DNA of 38,915 nt from a bacterium. GTDB lineage: Bacteria; Auribacterota; JABMQX01. The stretch is taken from assembly GCA_030691545.1 (NCBI GenBank), contig JAUYEE010000358.1:1-38915 (forward strand). Direction: 5' to 3'. Below the pieces are notes generated by a model. That model was not told where the DNA came from. It ran no database searches and worked only from the letters and a program-made list of their open reading frames with translations. Below, one piece after another: positions 1 to 8,496 of this stretch. Made by a program: the position numbers and the translations under genes. How positions within the stretch are numbered: position 1 is the first letter of the stretch; each line of letters opens with the position of its first letter.

Positions 1-2515
1 ACCACTTCACCTCTACCCCGGGAAACGCAGCGCACTTTTGGATAGTGTGCACGACAAACGGAATCCATGGAAGCTCGAAATCAATATTCTCCACGACCTG
101 CGAGCCGGATACAGTGACCGGAGTGGCATCATGGTGCTGGCGGTGGTCGTAGTACTGCAACGTATAGTGATGCGCCCACCCGTTGACTTTGAAGACGCCG
201 GGAGGAACTGGCAGAGCATAGCTTCCATCCGTTCCCGCTTGGGTCCACCCCACGGCATTGTCGGTCGCGTACTCCAGGGCGGTTACTGAGGCGCCAGGAA
301 TCGGCGTTATTCCATCTTCCCGGTACACGTGTCCTTTGATTGTCGCCGAGGATTCTGTGAGAGCGAAATCAATCCCACTTCTCTCTTCAGGTGCGACAAC
401 GGTTATCACAGCCGCCTGCTGATAGCTGTGGGCATCGTCGTAGTACTCGCCGACCCAGCCGCTCGCCTGCGCCCACAGCCTGTAACTTCCGCTGGGAACT
501 GAGACGGAATAGGACCCGTCATCCCCGGTCAGAGGGGCGCCAATCCATCCCCCGGTCGTCGCCTCAATAGCGAAAAGGTACGCCCCGGGAAGGGGGGTGG
601 TTCCGTCCTCTTGGTACACGCGCCCGCTGATCGTTGCGGCTTGCTCCAAAACGAAATCAATTCCGGAGGTCTCCTGCCCCCCGATGGCGCTGACCGGAGT
701 TGCCTGATCGTCGGAGGAGACACGGTTATAGTACTGACTGAACCAACCGGGAACATCGCGACAGAGCACTTTATAGGTGCCCGGCGGAAGAGTGAGCCGG
801 TAACCGCCGTCGGGGCCCGTCTCGTCGGATGCCGCCCAGTCCCAACCGGTGCCGAAAACGGCAGCGTCCACGAACGCCCCCTCGATTGGGGTCACGCCAT
901 CGTCTTCGTAAACGTACCCCGCTATGTAAGCCGCGGGAACGAGAACAAAATCAATGCCCCTTGTTTCCCCGAGCGCGCTGACCGTGACCGGCGTGGCATC
1001 CTGCCAGTCCAACACATTCTGATAGTGCGTCGTCAGGAATCCCTGGACATCGGAAACGCTGACCCGATACGTTCCGGAAGGCGCGTAAAGGGTGTAGCTC
1101 CCATCGGCAACCGTTTCGGCTGCCGCGACCCAGTTCCACGTCCCGAATTCGAATGCCTGGACCATTGCGCCCTCCACAGGCGTGACGCCATCGTCTTCAT
1201 AGACATGCCCCGTGATCGTCCCCGCCTTTTCCAGAAGGAAGTCAACGCCGGACACCGTTCCCGATGCCGGGGCCGTGACGTGCTGGCTCGGCGGTCTCGC
1301 ATACCCGGTGAGCAGCAGCCTGTCCTCCTCGAGCTGGACTTCCCAGTCGCCCGCGAACACCCCTATTTTGTAACTACCATCCGGCCCGGTGTAGGCAAGG
1401 ACCTCCGGACGATTCTCGCCCTCTCCCGGCTCCGCGTAAAGCGAAAAGCCCTGCAAACCCTGCATCGTCTCTGCGTCTTTCACCGTGCCGGTGATGAGGG
1501 TGGTGGCTTTCTGACACGAGAAATCCACGTTTGCCACATCGCTCCCGGACACCGTGATCGCTTGCCCGACCGGTGGGACATAGCCTGCCCGCGAAATCTG
1601 TTCATTCTGGGGAGACACCTCTTCCCAGAAGCCGTCCGTTACGGCGAGCGCGTAGTCCCCATCGTCGTCGGCCACCGCAAGCGCAAAAAGCCCATCCGCC
1701 TCCCCGAAGACCAGTTTTCCTCGAAGTCCTTGACCCGTGTCCTCGCCGACGACCGTCCCGGATACGGTGCGGCTTCCCGGAAAAACCACGAGAGGCCCAG
1801 GAAGCGAGTTTGTCCCGGCGACGACATCGAGAACCTGGGCGCTCCCCTCGTCATACTTCGTCACGGAGCCCACCTGCATCGCATAAACCCCATACTGGCC
1901 AGGCTCCTCGACCCGTAGCTCGAATGCGCCGTCTGCTCCCGTCACTGCCATGGAGAGTTCCCGCTCCGTGGCCATTTCCGTTATTTGCACGATGGCTCCG
2001 GCGGCCGGGCTTCCCCCAGACTGGACCTCGCCCGTAACGATGCAGGGATAAGAGCTATCCTGAACGACCGTGAAACTTGCCTTTGCGGTTGACGCGTTCT
2101 CGTCGGTCACTCTGACAATGAAGTGCCCCGAAAACCACCAGGACCCGTACTGCGACAGAACGGCTCGCACGGAGGAATTCACCGCGCCATCGCTGTCGTG
2201 CCAGTAGAATTCGTTACCGAGGTGGGGAGCTTCTCCGTCGGCAATCTCAAAGCTCATAAATCGCCCATCCTGAGGGTCCAGATTCCCGTCGCCATCAACG
2301 TCAATGTGAACGTCGAAGACGAGTGAATTTCGTGCCGCGGCCGTATTCGCCTGAACCGTCACAACCGTCGTGGTGTCTCCCAGGGTGTAGGTTGACGGCG
2401 AGACGGCGACCGTTGTCACCGCCAGCCCGAACTTCGCCATTTCCACCACTGCCGCGATCAGGACTACGGCAGATAACGCGCTGCGCGCAACTAACTCAGT
2501 CTCCTTGTTAGACAT
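1..2515 (-). CDS. Secreted protein of tandem carboxypeptidase-regulatory-like repeats (C-terminus beyond window)
   Basis: The reading frame runs from ATG at 2515 to base 1 with no stop, so 838 codons are visible and the C-terminus lies outside the window. The N-terminus has a hydrophobic stretch (residues about 12-31) that could be a signal peptide, followed by a beta-rich region of about 110 residues. After that come at least six repeats of 80-90 residues with the pattern ITGHVYEDDGVTPVEGA, then DGSYTL.VPSGTYRV, then YYDD..TPVTVS...SGIDF. This is the carboxypeptidase D regulatory-like / CnaB-like beta-sandwich fold, found in large exported or cell-surface proteins. GAAGAGG about 10 bases upstream serves as ribosome site. 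Function is likely structural or adhesive; no catalytic domain is visible in the part shown. Antisense open frames here, including a 435-codon one, are shadows. Confidence 0.85.
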   Translation of the reverse strand, partial: MSNKETELVARSALSAVVLIAAVVEMAKFGLAVTTVAVSPSTYTLGDTTTVVTVQANTAAARNSLVFDVHIDVDGDGNLDPQDGRFMSFEIADGEAPHLGNEFYWHDSDGAVNSSVRAVLSQYGSWWFSGHFIVRVTDENASTAKASFTVVQDSSYPCIVTGEVQSGGSPAAGAIVQITEMATERELSMAVTGADGAFELRVEEPGQYGVYAMQVGSVTKYDEGSAQVLDVVAGTNSLPGPLVVFPGSRTVSGTVVGEDTGQGLRGKLVFGEADGLFALAVADDDGDYALAVTDGFWEEVSPQNEQISRAGYVPPVGQAITVSGSDVANVDFSCQKATTLITGTVKDAETMQGLQGFSLYAEPGEGENRPEVLAYTGPDGSYKIGVFAGDWEVQLEEDRLLLTGYARPPSQHVTAPASGTVSGVDFLLEKAGTITGHVYEDDGVTPVEGAMVQAFEFGTWNWVAAAETVADGSYTLYAPSGTYRVSVSDVQGFLTTHYQNVLDWQDATPVTVSALGETRGIDFVLVPAAYIAGYVYEDDGVTPIEGAFVDAAVFGTGWDWAASDETGPDGGYRLTLPPGTYKVLCRDVPGWFSQYYNRVSSDDQATPVSAIGGQETSGIDFVLEQAATISGRVYQEDGTTPLPGAYLFAIEATTGGWIGAPLTGDDGSYSVSVPSGSYRLWAQASGWVGEYYDDAHSYQQAAVITVVAPEERSGIDFALTESSATIKGHVYREDGITPIPGASVTALEYATDNAVGWTQAGTDGSYALPVPPGVFKVNGWAHHYTLQYYDHRQHHDATPVTVSGSQVVENIDFELPWIPFVVHTIQKCAAFPGVEVKW

Positions 2516-2912
2516 CGTTCCTGCCTCTTCTTTGCAGTGAAGTCGGGTTCGACGAGAAGGTTTCGTTCGGAAACATTTCTGCCTCGTTGAGGTTGGCACA
2601 AAGGCGCCCTTCCGTCAATACAAAGGTAGCCTTCTGCCTTGCGAAAATCTCAGGATTTCTATGGGGCTTGGACGAGGCGGCGATGAAATCTCCCCGCGAT
2701 AAAGGGCAAAGGCAGGATGGGAGGTGTGAACGTCGTTGTCTCGCGGAGGCTTCCTTTAACGAGCAGCAGCGAGTTCTGGGAACCACAGCAACCTTCGTGT
2801 GCTTCCCTGGCCGCAGTCAGGCGCACGGCCGCCCTGGCGTCGCAGCCCGCCGTCGGGCGTGCGGAGCACAGCGATGTGACCGGGCAGGCGAAGGATTGAC
2901 CTTCTCGCCAAC
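2516..2912. other. Intergenic region with repeat debris
   Basis: No convincing gene in about 400 bases. It holds the upstream region of the repeat-protein gene, a fragment of the dispersed repeat reading CTTCGTGTGCTTC near 2792-2805, and one 84-bp miniature element inserted at the end of that fragment. Short open frames on both strands differ in phase from each other and show no protein-like composition. Confidence 0.6.
2806..2889 (+). repeat. 84-bp miniature element, copy 1
   Basis: Starts CCTGGCCG and ends CGGGCAGGC with 67 bases between, the pattern shared by all full-length copies in this window. It lies between C and G, directly after a CTTCGTGTGCTTC repeat fragment and 23 bases beyond the stop of the GGDEF gene. 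Its interior is most like the copies at 17048 and 18511 (about 72% and 76% identity by eye). Confidence 0.9.
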
Positions 2913-4160
2913 TCATGAAACGACGATGCAGTTTCCCCCCGAGGCCACTGCTTTGCGGAGCGCCCCGTCTGCTGCGGAAACAAACTGCTCGAGGTTTGGA
3001 TACTCCTTTTCCAGCGTCGAGACGCCGATGCTCAGAGTCAAGCGCATGTGGGGTTGGGAATTCTTCGCCGTGAGGTTCTGCCCTTCCACGGCCGCACGGA
3101 TGCGCTTGAGGGCATGCGTGGCGTTGTCTGCTGTCGTCTCCGGAAAAACGATCGCAAACTGGCTATCGCCGAAACGGAACGGCAGGTCGGTTTCCCGGAT
3201 CATCTTTCGGACGGCGGCGCCAATGGCGGAGAGCGCCTTCTGGGCCTCTTGTGGCCCGGCGATTTTCGCGAAGCTCTTGAATGAGTCCACTTCGATCAGG
3301 GCGAGGGACAGGCTGCGTTGGTATCTCTTGGTTCGAGCGACTTCATGCCCGGCTCGGTCGTCAAAACAACTGAGGTTGTAGAGGGCGGTCGTGGAGTCTT
3401 CCCGGTTGAATCCCTGGACTTCCTTGTCAGCCTGAACGACTTTCCTGCTGAGAGTCTCCACCTGCATCCGGTACCCTTCCAGTTCGACTCTCTGCTGTCT
3501 GGCGATCTCTGCCAGATGGTTGACCACGAAGGGGATTCGGTCAATCTCATCGTCCAACTCTTTCACCTGGAGGGCTTCGTCTAACGGGGGACTATCGCGG
3601 CGCAGGTCCTCAATCGTCTCAACCGCGTTAGTTAACTTCGCCCAGGCTTCTTTCAGCAGCTTTCCCCCGAGCAGCGCGATCCCAAGAGCCACCAGCGCCA
3701 GGCAGCTCACCCACGCGACATTCACCCTACCCCCGGAAAGCACGCCAACGTGGATGATGTAGAGCAGAACCAAAAAAGGAATAATCGTCGTCAGCGAATA
3801 GACGATGGCCGCCTTCAGGCGGGCTTTGCTCCTGGCTTTCAGCGGACGCGACGTCTCCGCAACCTGTTCCTCGGGTGAGCCACCCTGGCAAAGGGTCCTG
3901 AGAATCCAGGGAGGCTTGACGGGCGGTGAAGTGGTGTTGAAGCCGAAATCGTCCACTTCATCAGGGGGTTGGACTTTCGACCCTCGCAGGTAGTCGCCCG
4001 ACGGCCGTTTTGTCCCCTTTGGATGGTCGCCGACCAGTAGAGTGTGTGTTTCCAATGATACTCTCCGTGTGGTGAAGATACTTGTTCCGCGCGAAGGAGC
4101 TGTTTGATTCCCGGTTTTGCAACCGCCATGCCAGCCGAACCGCCGCACCCGTTGAGCCAT
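2913..4160 (-). CDS. Membrane GGDEF-domain protein, degenerate active site
   Basis: 415 residues if read from ATG at 4160. Order: a polar N-terminal stretch of about 115 residues, two predicted membrane helices (about 118-138 and 147-166), a helical linker that looks coiled-coil (about 195-250), then a GGDEF domain (255-415). GGDEF domains make cyclic di-GMP from two GTP. Here the signature is replaced by GDSQF (331-335), and the first acidic position of the metal-binding DxD-FK motif is Glu (EVDSFK, 290-295). The domain is therefore probably inactive as a cyclase and may bind nucleotide or a partner. A TTG at 4055 with GGAGAG five bases upstream is a better supported start than 4160 and would remove 35 low-quality residues. 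The gene stands alone and diverges from the receiver gene at 4570. Confidence 0.85.
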   Translation of the reverse strand: MAQRVRRFGWHGGCKTGNQTAPSRGTSIFTTRRVSLETHTLLVGDHPKGTKRPSGDYLRGSKVQPPDEVDDFGFNTTSPPVKPPWILRTLCQGGSPEEQVAETSRPLKARSKARLKAAIVYSLTTIIPFLVLLYIIHVGVLSGGRVNVAWVSCLALVALGIALLGGKLLKEAWAKLTNAVETIEDLRRDSPPLDEALQVKELDDEIDRIPFVVNHLAEIARQQRVELEGYRMQVETLSRKVVQADKEVQGFNREDSTTALYNLSCFDDRAGHEVARTKRYQRSLSLALIEVDSFKSFAKIAGPQEAQKALSAIGAAVRKMIRETDLPFRFGDSQFAIVFPETTADNATHALKRIRAAVEGQNLTAKNSQPHMRLTLSIGVSTLEKEYPNLEQFVSAADGALRKAVASGGNCIVVS

Positions 4161-4548
4161 TTTGACGCCCTGTACCTCACCTATTTGCAGACAGTTACGA
4201 GATGAGGCGCGGGGGCCCTCTTCCTCGCAGACCCTATCTCATCTGAGAAGCAACCAGGGACCGCTTCCAGAATTCGGAGACGCACTGACTCCTGACCCCC
4301 AGGCCGCGGGGCCGGGGAGCCGGGGTTGGGACTCCGGCGCCTGCCGGATGGCCCCCTTCACGAGCGACGTCCCCTCATCGCCTCCAGACAGAGCGGCGCC
4401 CTCGAAAAATACAAGAAAGGAGTTGCAGGGTAGCTTTCGAGTGGTACTATAAGAAGGGCTGTTTCACCAGAGAGGACTCGCTCCCCAGGTGGAGCGCAAG
4501 GTCTCAAGCAGCCTGTTTGATAATCCTGGCTAACTCATCCTTGACGCG
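4161..4548. other. Divergent intergenic region
   Basis: Lies between the divergent GGDEF and receiver genes. Apart from the candidate promoter at 4423-4450 I see no gene, repeat or clear regulatory structure. GC-rich around 4300-4345. Confidence 0.5.
4423..4450 (+). promoter_or_regulatory. Candidate sigma-70 promoter for the receiver gene
   Basis: TTGCAG at 4423-4428 and TACTAT at 4445-4450 with a 16-base spacer, about 110 bases before the likely start of the receiver gene. The match is fair, not strong, and the spacer is one base short of the usual length. Confidence 0.35.
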
Positions 4549-4950
4549 ATGGCAGAGGAGTCTTGCGGCATGGTTCGGAAGACGATTCTACTGGTCGAAG
4601 ACGATGCCGTGACGGTCAAACTCATGGTCCGTGCGCTCGAGCCAATCGGCGTACAGGTCACGGTCTGTCGCGATGGAAAAGAGGCGTTGGAGGCTTTTGC
4701 TGCTGCGGCGCCCGACCTGGTGATTACCGACGCGATGCTGCCGGGAATGGATGGTTTTTCCCTCGCTGGCAAGATTCGCGAACAGCAAACGGGGAAAACC
4801 GTTCCCATCATTATGACGACGGCGGTATTTCGCAAGGACGTCTATCGGGACGAAGCGGACCGCATCGGGATCAACCATTTCATGCCCAAGCCGTTTGACC
4901 CGGACGAGCTTAGACAGAAAGTGACCGAAATGCTCGGGCAGAAGCCGTGA
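4549..4950 (+). CDS. Single-domain response regulator (CheY-like receiver)
   Basis: 133 residues from ATG at 4549, but the second ATG at 4570 follows GAGGAG by nine bases and is the more likely start (126 residues). It is one receiver domain with no output domain. Visible elements, numbered from 4549: acidic pocket EDD (17-19), phospho-acceptor Asp61 in ITDAMLPGMDG, the switch Thr in IIMTTA (90-91), and Lys114 in MPKPFD. Single-domain receivers pass phosphate or change partner binding, for example with motors or kinases. It faces the pseudopilin gene tail to tail and is the only plus-strand gene in the first 24 kb. The partner kinase is not identifiable; the hybrid kinase at 8.5-9.9 kb has lost its catalytic part. 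Confidence 0.93.
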   Translation: MAEESCGMVRKTILLVEDDAVTVKLMVRALEPIGVQVTVCRDGKEALEAFAAAAPDLVITDAMLPGMDGFSLAGKIREQQTGKTVPIIMTTAVFRKDVYRDEADRIGINHFMPKPFDPDELRQKVTEMLGQKP

Positions 4951-5005
4951 CGGGTTCCTTGCTTCCCAGGGACCACCTATCGCGCCCGATGTCTTTTGTT
5001 CGCTT

Positions 5006-5941
5006 CTATCGCCGATAAGTTATCTGGAAGTCGTCGAAGGTGGCGCTCCCTTTGTCCACGCCAAGCCCGGCGGCCCCGCTCGCGTAGCGATTGTTCGCGT
5101 CCGTGTACCGTATAACCTCCTGCCCGTCCACATACCCGACGAACGTGTTGCCTTGAGCGCTCACGCGCAGCTCATGTTCCTGCTCGTAGGAAGCCCCGCC
5201 CAGGCTGCCAGACCGCCATATCGTTGCACGGGTCGTCCCGAGCTTGCCATTCTTCACGTCTTTGATGGTGACCAACGTCCTATTCGGGTCCTGGCGAGTC
5301 GGACGAGGTTCGATGACCAGAGCATAGCCGTTTGCCTGTTGGGGTTTGCTCTCGTTATAGTTCATCCGAAAGAGCAGTCCGAAGCTGCCCGAGCCTGTGG
5401 CGAGAATCCCCTTTACACTCACGTCAAAGTCCGTTAGCTCCTGCTCGTTGAAGTAACTGCGCTGGTAAGTTCCTGCTCGAGTGCTCCCGTAGGAGGCATA
5501 GTCCCCCTGGGAAGTGACCTGCCAGTTCCCCACCTGCTTCCATCCGTCTGAATTAAGGTCGTCGAAATTGTCACTTATCCCCGAAGAGGTCTTTTTCAGC
5601 GATGAGGACCCGTGAATGGAGCAGCCGAGAAGGCTGTGATACCGCGGGTTGTCTTCCGGATAGGGCACCCAGGCGTAGATTCCATTCGCCGGACACAACC
5701 CGTCCCATTTCACGTATCCGGCATCAATAAGTTCGTACAGCGTTGCGGAGTGCCGGCCACCACTCATCTGGAATTGCTGTTCGACGCCTTCAATGACCCT
5801 CCGGTTCTCCAGACAGGCCGTTTCCTGCGACCTTTCCCGGGCTACCGTGAAGCTCAGCATTGCCAGCGGCGCCAGCAGCCCGATGATTCCCACTACGAAC
5901 ATGATCTCAATCAGCGCGAACCCCCTGTTGTTCTTGGTCAT
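5006..5941 (-). CDS. Pseudopilin with a C-terminal lectin-like domain
   Basis: 311 residues. The N-terminus carries a prepilin peptidase site: RG7 followed by F8 with Glu12 at mature position 5, then a hydrophobic helix to about residue 30. Residues 35-130 resemble a short pseudopilin head. Residues about 133-311 form a beta-rich domain of the concanavalin/LamG/DUF1080 type, starting DNFDDLNSDGWKQVGNWQV and ending SATFDDFQITY. Such domains usually bind or cleave carbohydrate; no catalytic residues can be named here. Class III signal and position next to a GspE-type ATPase indicate a minor pseudopilin of a type II secretion or type IV pilus-like machine, placed in the inner membrane and assembled into the pseudopilus. 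An 84-bp element sits just upstream of the start (5972-6055), and the zinc-finger gene follows upstream in the same direction. Confidence 0.88.
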   Translation of the reverse strand: MTKNNRGFALIEIMFVVGIIGLLAPLAMLSFTVARERSQETACLENRRVIEGVEQQFQMSGGRHSATLYELIDAGYVKWDGLCPANGIYAWVPYPEDNPRYHSLLGCSIHGSSSLKKTSSGISDNFDDLNSDGWKQVGNWQVTSQGDYASYGSTRAGTYQRSYFNEQELTDFDVSVKGILATGSGSFGLLFRMNYNESKPQQANGYALVIEPRPTRQDPNRTLVTIKDVKNGKLGTTRATIWRSGSLGGASYEQEHELRVSAQGNTFVGYVDGQEVIRYTDANNRYASGAAGLGVDKGSATFDDFQITYRR

Positions 5942-5971
5942 GGGTCACCTCCATTTTCCAGCCGACCCGCC

Positions 5972-6055
5972 CCTGGCCGCAGTGACGCGCGGGAGGCGAT
6001 TCGTACACACGATTGTCTCTGGGGCCTGTGGCCTCTGCGAGCTTAACGGGCAGGC
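5972..6055 (+). repeat. 84-bp miniature element, copy 2
   Basis: CCTGGCCG to CGGGCAGGC, exactly 84 bases. Its end lies one base beyond the stop codon (6059-6057) of the zinc-finger gene, and it fills most of the gap before the pseudopilin gene. The first 20 bases resemble copies 1 and 17048; the interior is divergent. Target after removal: C next to G. Confidence 0.9.
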
Positions 6056-6058
6056 GAG

Positions 6059-6706
6059 TCACGGGATGGCTTGTGGCGCGCAGCCTGTCGTGTCGCAGCG
6101 AAGCTCCCTCACTGCGTGCTCTTGAGGGGTCGGGCAACGAAACACATAGACCCCGTCTTTCACCTGCTCATAGACATATTCCTGTCGGGACGCCGGACAT
6201 ACTGGAAGCTTGTCGAGTTGATTGTCCAGCATCTCGCTCAAGGTTGCGGGCGGCCGCCTGTTCTCATGCGTGAACTTGTCAATGGCCGCCTTGAGTCGCC
6301 ACAAGTTCCCCACGCATTTGTCCACCTGCAAGCTCTCGGCGTAGGCTTCGTCCATGCCGCCTACAAGCCAATGGTGCGCTTTTGGGGCGACCTTTCCCGC
6401 AAGGAAGAACACGAGCACCCCCTCCACCGCCAAAGCGGAGACCAGCGAGATGCGAAGGGCCTTCCGCCGTTTCTGCACGTGTTCCTGCTTCTTGACCTCC
6501 GTCGCGGCAGTTTCCTCAGTTTCCCTCTCGCGTTCCTCGTCGTAGGAGGCGAGGATGTTCTCTATGGAACACTCCTGGCAGAGCAACCTTTCCCCTTTCC
6601 TTTCGCCCAGGCACTTGTTGCACAGGGGCCGCCCGCACGACGAACAGCTCCCGATGACTCGCTGGTCGCCGTGGACCTCGCACATGGCGTCATTCCCGTT
6701 CTCCAT
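6059..6706 (-). CDS. B-box-type zinc-finger membrane protein with pseudopilin-like C-terminal part
   Basis: 215 residues. N-terminal zinc-binding module with C9, H12, C21, C24, C29, C32, C43 and C46, spaced as in bacterial B-box zinc fingers. A charged, Glu-rich segment (about 52-80) precedes one membrane helix (84-104). The outer part (about 125-215) contains NLWRLKAAIDKFTHENRRPP, which recalls the start of type II secretion pseudopilin heads (residues counted, ordered and spaced), and several cysteines (C131, C170, C195, C205, C211) that could form disulfides. GAGG lies seven bases before the ATG. It sits between the GspE-type ATPase and the pseudopilin gene on the same strand, so a role in assembly of that machine is likely, but no function is established from the sequence. 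Confidence 0.82.
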   Translation of the reverse strand: MENGNDAMCEVHGDQRVIGSCSSCGRPLCNKCLGERKGERLLCQECSIENILASYDEERERETEETAATEVKKQEHVQKRRKALRISLVSALAVEGVLVFFLAGKVAPKAHHWLVGGMDEAYAESLQVDKCVGNLWRLKAAIDKFTHENRRPPATLSEMLDNQLDKLPVCPASRQEYVYEQVKDGVYVFRCPTPQEHAVRELRCDTTGCAPQAIP

Positions 6707-6759
6707 GGTTTCGCCTCTTGGTTGTGGTTTCCAGTTCTCCTCGCACGGGTGGTTTCAGC

Positions 6760-8496
6760 TCACGTGCGCACAGGTTCAGCCTCTGCGGGGAGACTGTTGG
6801 GAATGTACTTGAGGATCTCCTCAAGTGAGGTTTGCCCGCGTAGAACCTTCTCAACGGCCGCTTCCCAGAAGGTTCTCATTCCTTCCTTTCTGCCCTGCTC
6901 ACGCACTTCCGGGGCCGTCGTTTCCGGTTTGAGGATTCTCCGCACGCCGTCGGTCATGGGGAGTATCTCGTAAACCGCTATCCGGCCCCGGTATCCGGTT
7001 TTGCGACATTCTGTGCACCCCACCGCCCTGTGAAGGCTCACGCCGCCGTCAACGTTGCCAAGTAGTGGCTTGACCTCCGCCGCTGGCTCATACGCTTTCT
7101 TGCAGTTGTCACACAGAAGACGAACCAGCCTCTGAGCGACGATAAGTTCGACGACTTCCCTGGCGTAGAATGGTTCGATCCCCAGGTCCAGAAGCCGCAT
7201 GAGCGTCTCGGCCGTCCCTGTGGTGTGGAGGGTGCTCAACAGGAGATGCCCTGTGAGCGAGGCCTGCACGGCGATCATGGCGCTTTCTCGGTCTCGAATC
7301 TCGCCGACGAGAACGATGTCCGGGTCATTACGGAGAATGGACCTCAGACCGGCGGCATACGTCAGACCTGCCACCGGATTGATGGAAACCTGGTTGACGA
7401 GCTTGATTCGATATTCGACGGGGTCCTCTAACGTAATGATTTTCCTCTCGAAGGAATTGACGTAATTGAGCATGGCGCAGAGGGTAGTCGTCTTGCCGCT
7501 GCCTGTGGGACCGGTCACCAGCACCAGGCCGGTCGTCCGGCCGAGGGCACGCAGAATCGGCCTCCGCTGATCCTCCGTCAAACCGAGGTTGTCAAGGTGC
7601 ACCGCTGATTTCGACTGGTCTAACAATCGGATGACGCACGACTCTCCGTAAATCGTCGGCAAAGTCGCCACACGCAGGTCGAGGTTCCGTTGCTGGTATC
7701 GAACGAAGAATCTTCCGTCCTGGGGTATCCGCCTCTCGCTAATGTCAAGCGATGACAGAACCTTGATCCGTGAGACGAGGGGGCCAATGACGTGCCGCGG
7801 CAGGACGTTTGCCTCGTGCAGTACACCGTCCACGCGGTAACGCACTCTTCCTGCGTCCTCGTCCGGTTCGATGTGGATATCGCTGGCGCCCTCCTCGACG
7901 GCTTGCGACAAGACGATATTCAGCAGTCGCACAATCGGCGCCTCCTCGATGTCCGCCTCCTGCGCGTCGCGCTTCTCACCTTCGCTGCCGACGTACTCGA
8001 TGCCGGAGTCCCGCCATTGTTCCTGTACCTGGATAGCTTTTTCCCTTTTTCCAAAGAAGTAATCTATCGCCTCGAGGATTTCCTCCTCGGTGCAGAGGAC
8101 CGGCTCGATGCTCCGCCCGGAGGCTATCTTCAAGGTATCAATGGCGACGAGGTCAAGGGGATCCGCCATGGCCACCGTCAGGATGTTCGCCACGATCATG
8201 ATCGGAATCACCCGGTAGTTGCGAGCCATGTCGGGGGACACCATTTTGACCACCTGCGGGTCTATGAGGTCCAGGGAGAGTTTCATCTTCGGGATCTCAT
8301 AGTGGTCGCTGATGTACTGGGCGATGGTCTCTTTCGAGACGTAGCCGAGTTGCTCGAGGACATCTACGAGCTTTGCCCCGCTCTCGAACTGCGTTTGCTT
8401 CGCCTTCTCGAGTTGAGACGAGGTGACAATGCCATCCTCGATCAGCATTTCCGTGAACTTCTTTTTGGCCCTCTGAGCACCCACCATCACTTCCAT
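6760..8496 (-). CDS. gspE: GspE/PilB-type secretion or pilus-assembly ATPase
   Basis: 578 residues, normal for the family. Domains: N-terminal GspE/MshEN-type domain (about 10-150), then the N2 and C-terminal ATPase domains. Walker A GPTGSGKTT at 329-337, Walker B region DPDIVLVGEIRD at 391-402, the His-box STLHTT near 421-426, and a four-cysteine zinc site C462, C465, C494, C497. It is a cytoplasmic hexameric ATPase that powers pseudopilus or pilus extension. Its ATG (8496) overlaps the end of the hybrid-kinase gene by ten bases, with GGAGA six bases upstream. The zinc-finger gene and the pseudopilin gene follow downstream, so the three probably form one transcription unit. The sequence does not decide between a type II secretion and a type IV pilus ATPase. 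Confidence 0.95.
   Translation of the reverse strand: MEVMVGAQRAKKKFTEMLIEDGIVTSSQLEKAKQTQFESGAKLVDVLEQLGYVSKETIAQYISDHYEIPKMKLSLDLIDPQVVKMVSPDMARNYRVIPIMIVANILTVAMADPLDLVAIDTLKIASGRSIEPVLCTEEEILEAIDYFFGKREKAIQVQEQWRDSGIEYVGSEGEKRDAQEADIEEAPIVRLLNIVLSQAVEEGASDIHIEPDEDAGRVRYRVDGVLHEANVLPRHVIGPLVSRIKVLSSLDISERRIPQDGRFFVRYQQRNLDLRVATLPTIYGESCVIRLLDQSKSAVHLDNLGLTEDQRRPILRALGRTTGLVLVTGPTGSGKTTTLCAMLNYVNSFERKIITLEDPVEYRIKLVNQVSINPVAGLTYAAGLRSILRNDPDIVLVGEIRDRESAMIAVQASLTGHLLLSTLHTTGTAETLMRLLDLGIEPFYAREVVELIVAQRLVRLLCDNCKKAYEPAAEVKPLLGNVDGGVSLHRAVGCTECRKTGYRGRIAVYEILPMTDGVRRILKPETTAPEVREQGRKEGMRTFWEAAVEKVLRGQTSLEEILKYIPNSLPAEAEPVRT

Noticed and set aside
611..1918. 435-codon open frame on the plus strand
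   Set aside because: It lies antisense to the repeat protein, whose minus-strand translation shows clear repeated domains; the plus-strand translation is Arg-rich and featureless.
2916..3381. Plus-strand open frames across the GGDEF gene
   Set aside because: Antisense shadows of a recognisable protein.
4338..4423. Degenerate element-like end CCGGCAGGCG upstream of the receiver gene
   Set aside because: One end base differs and there is no CCTGGCCG partner.
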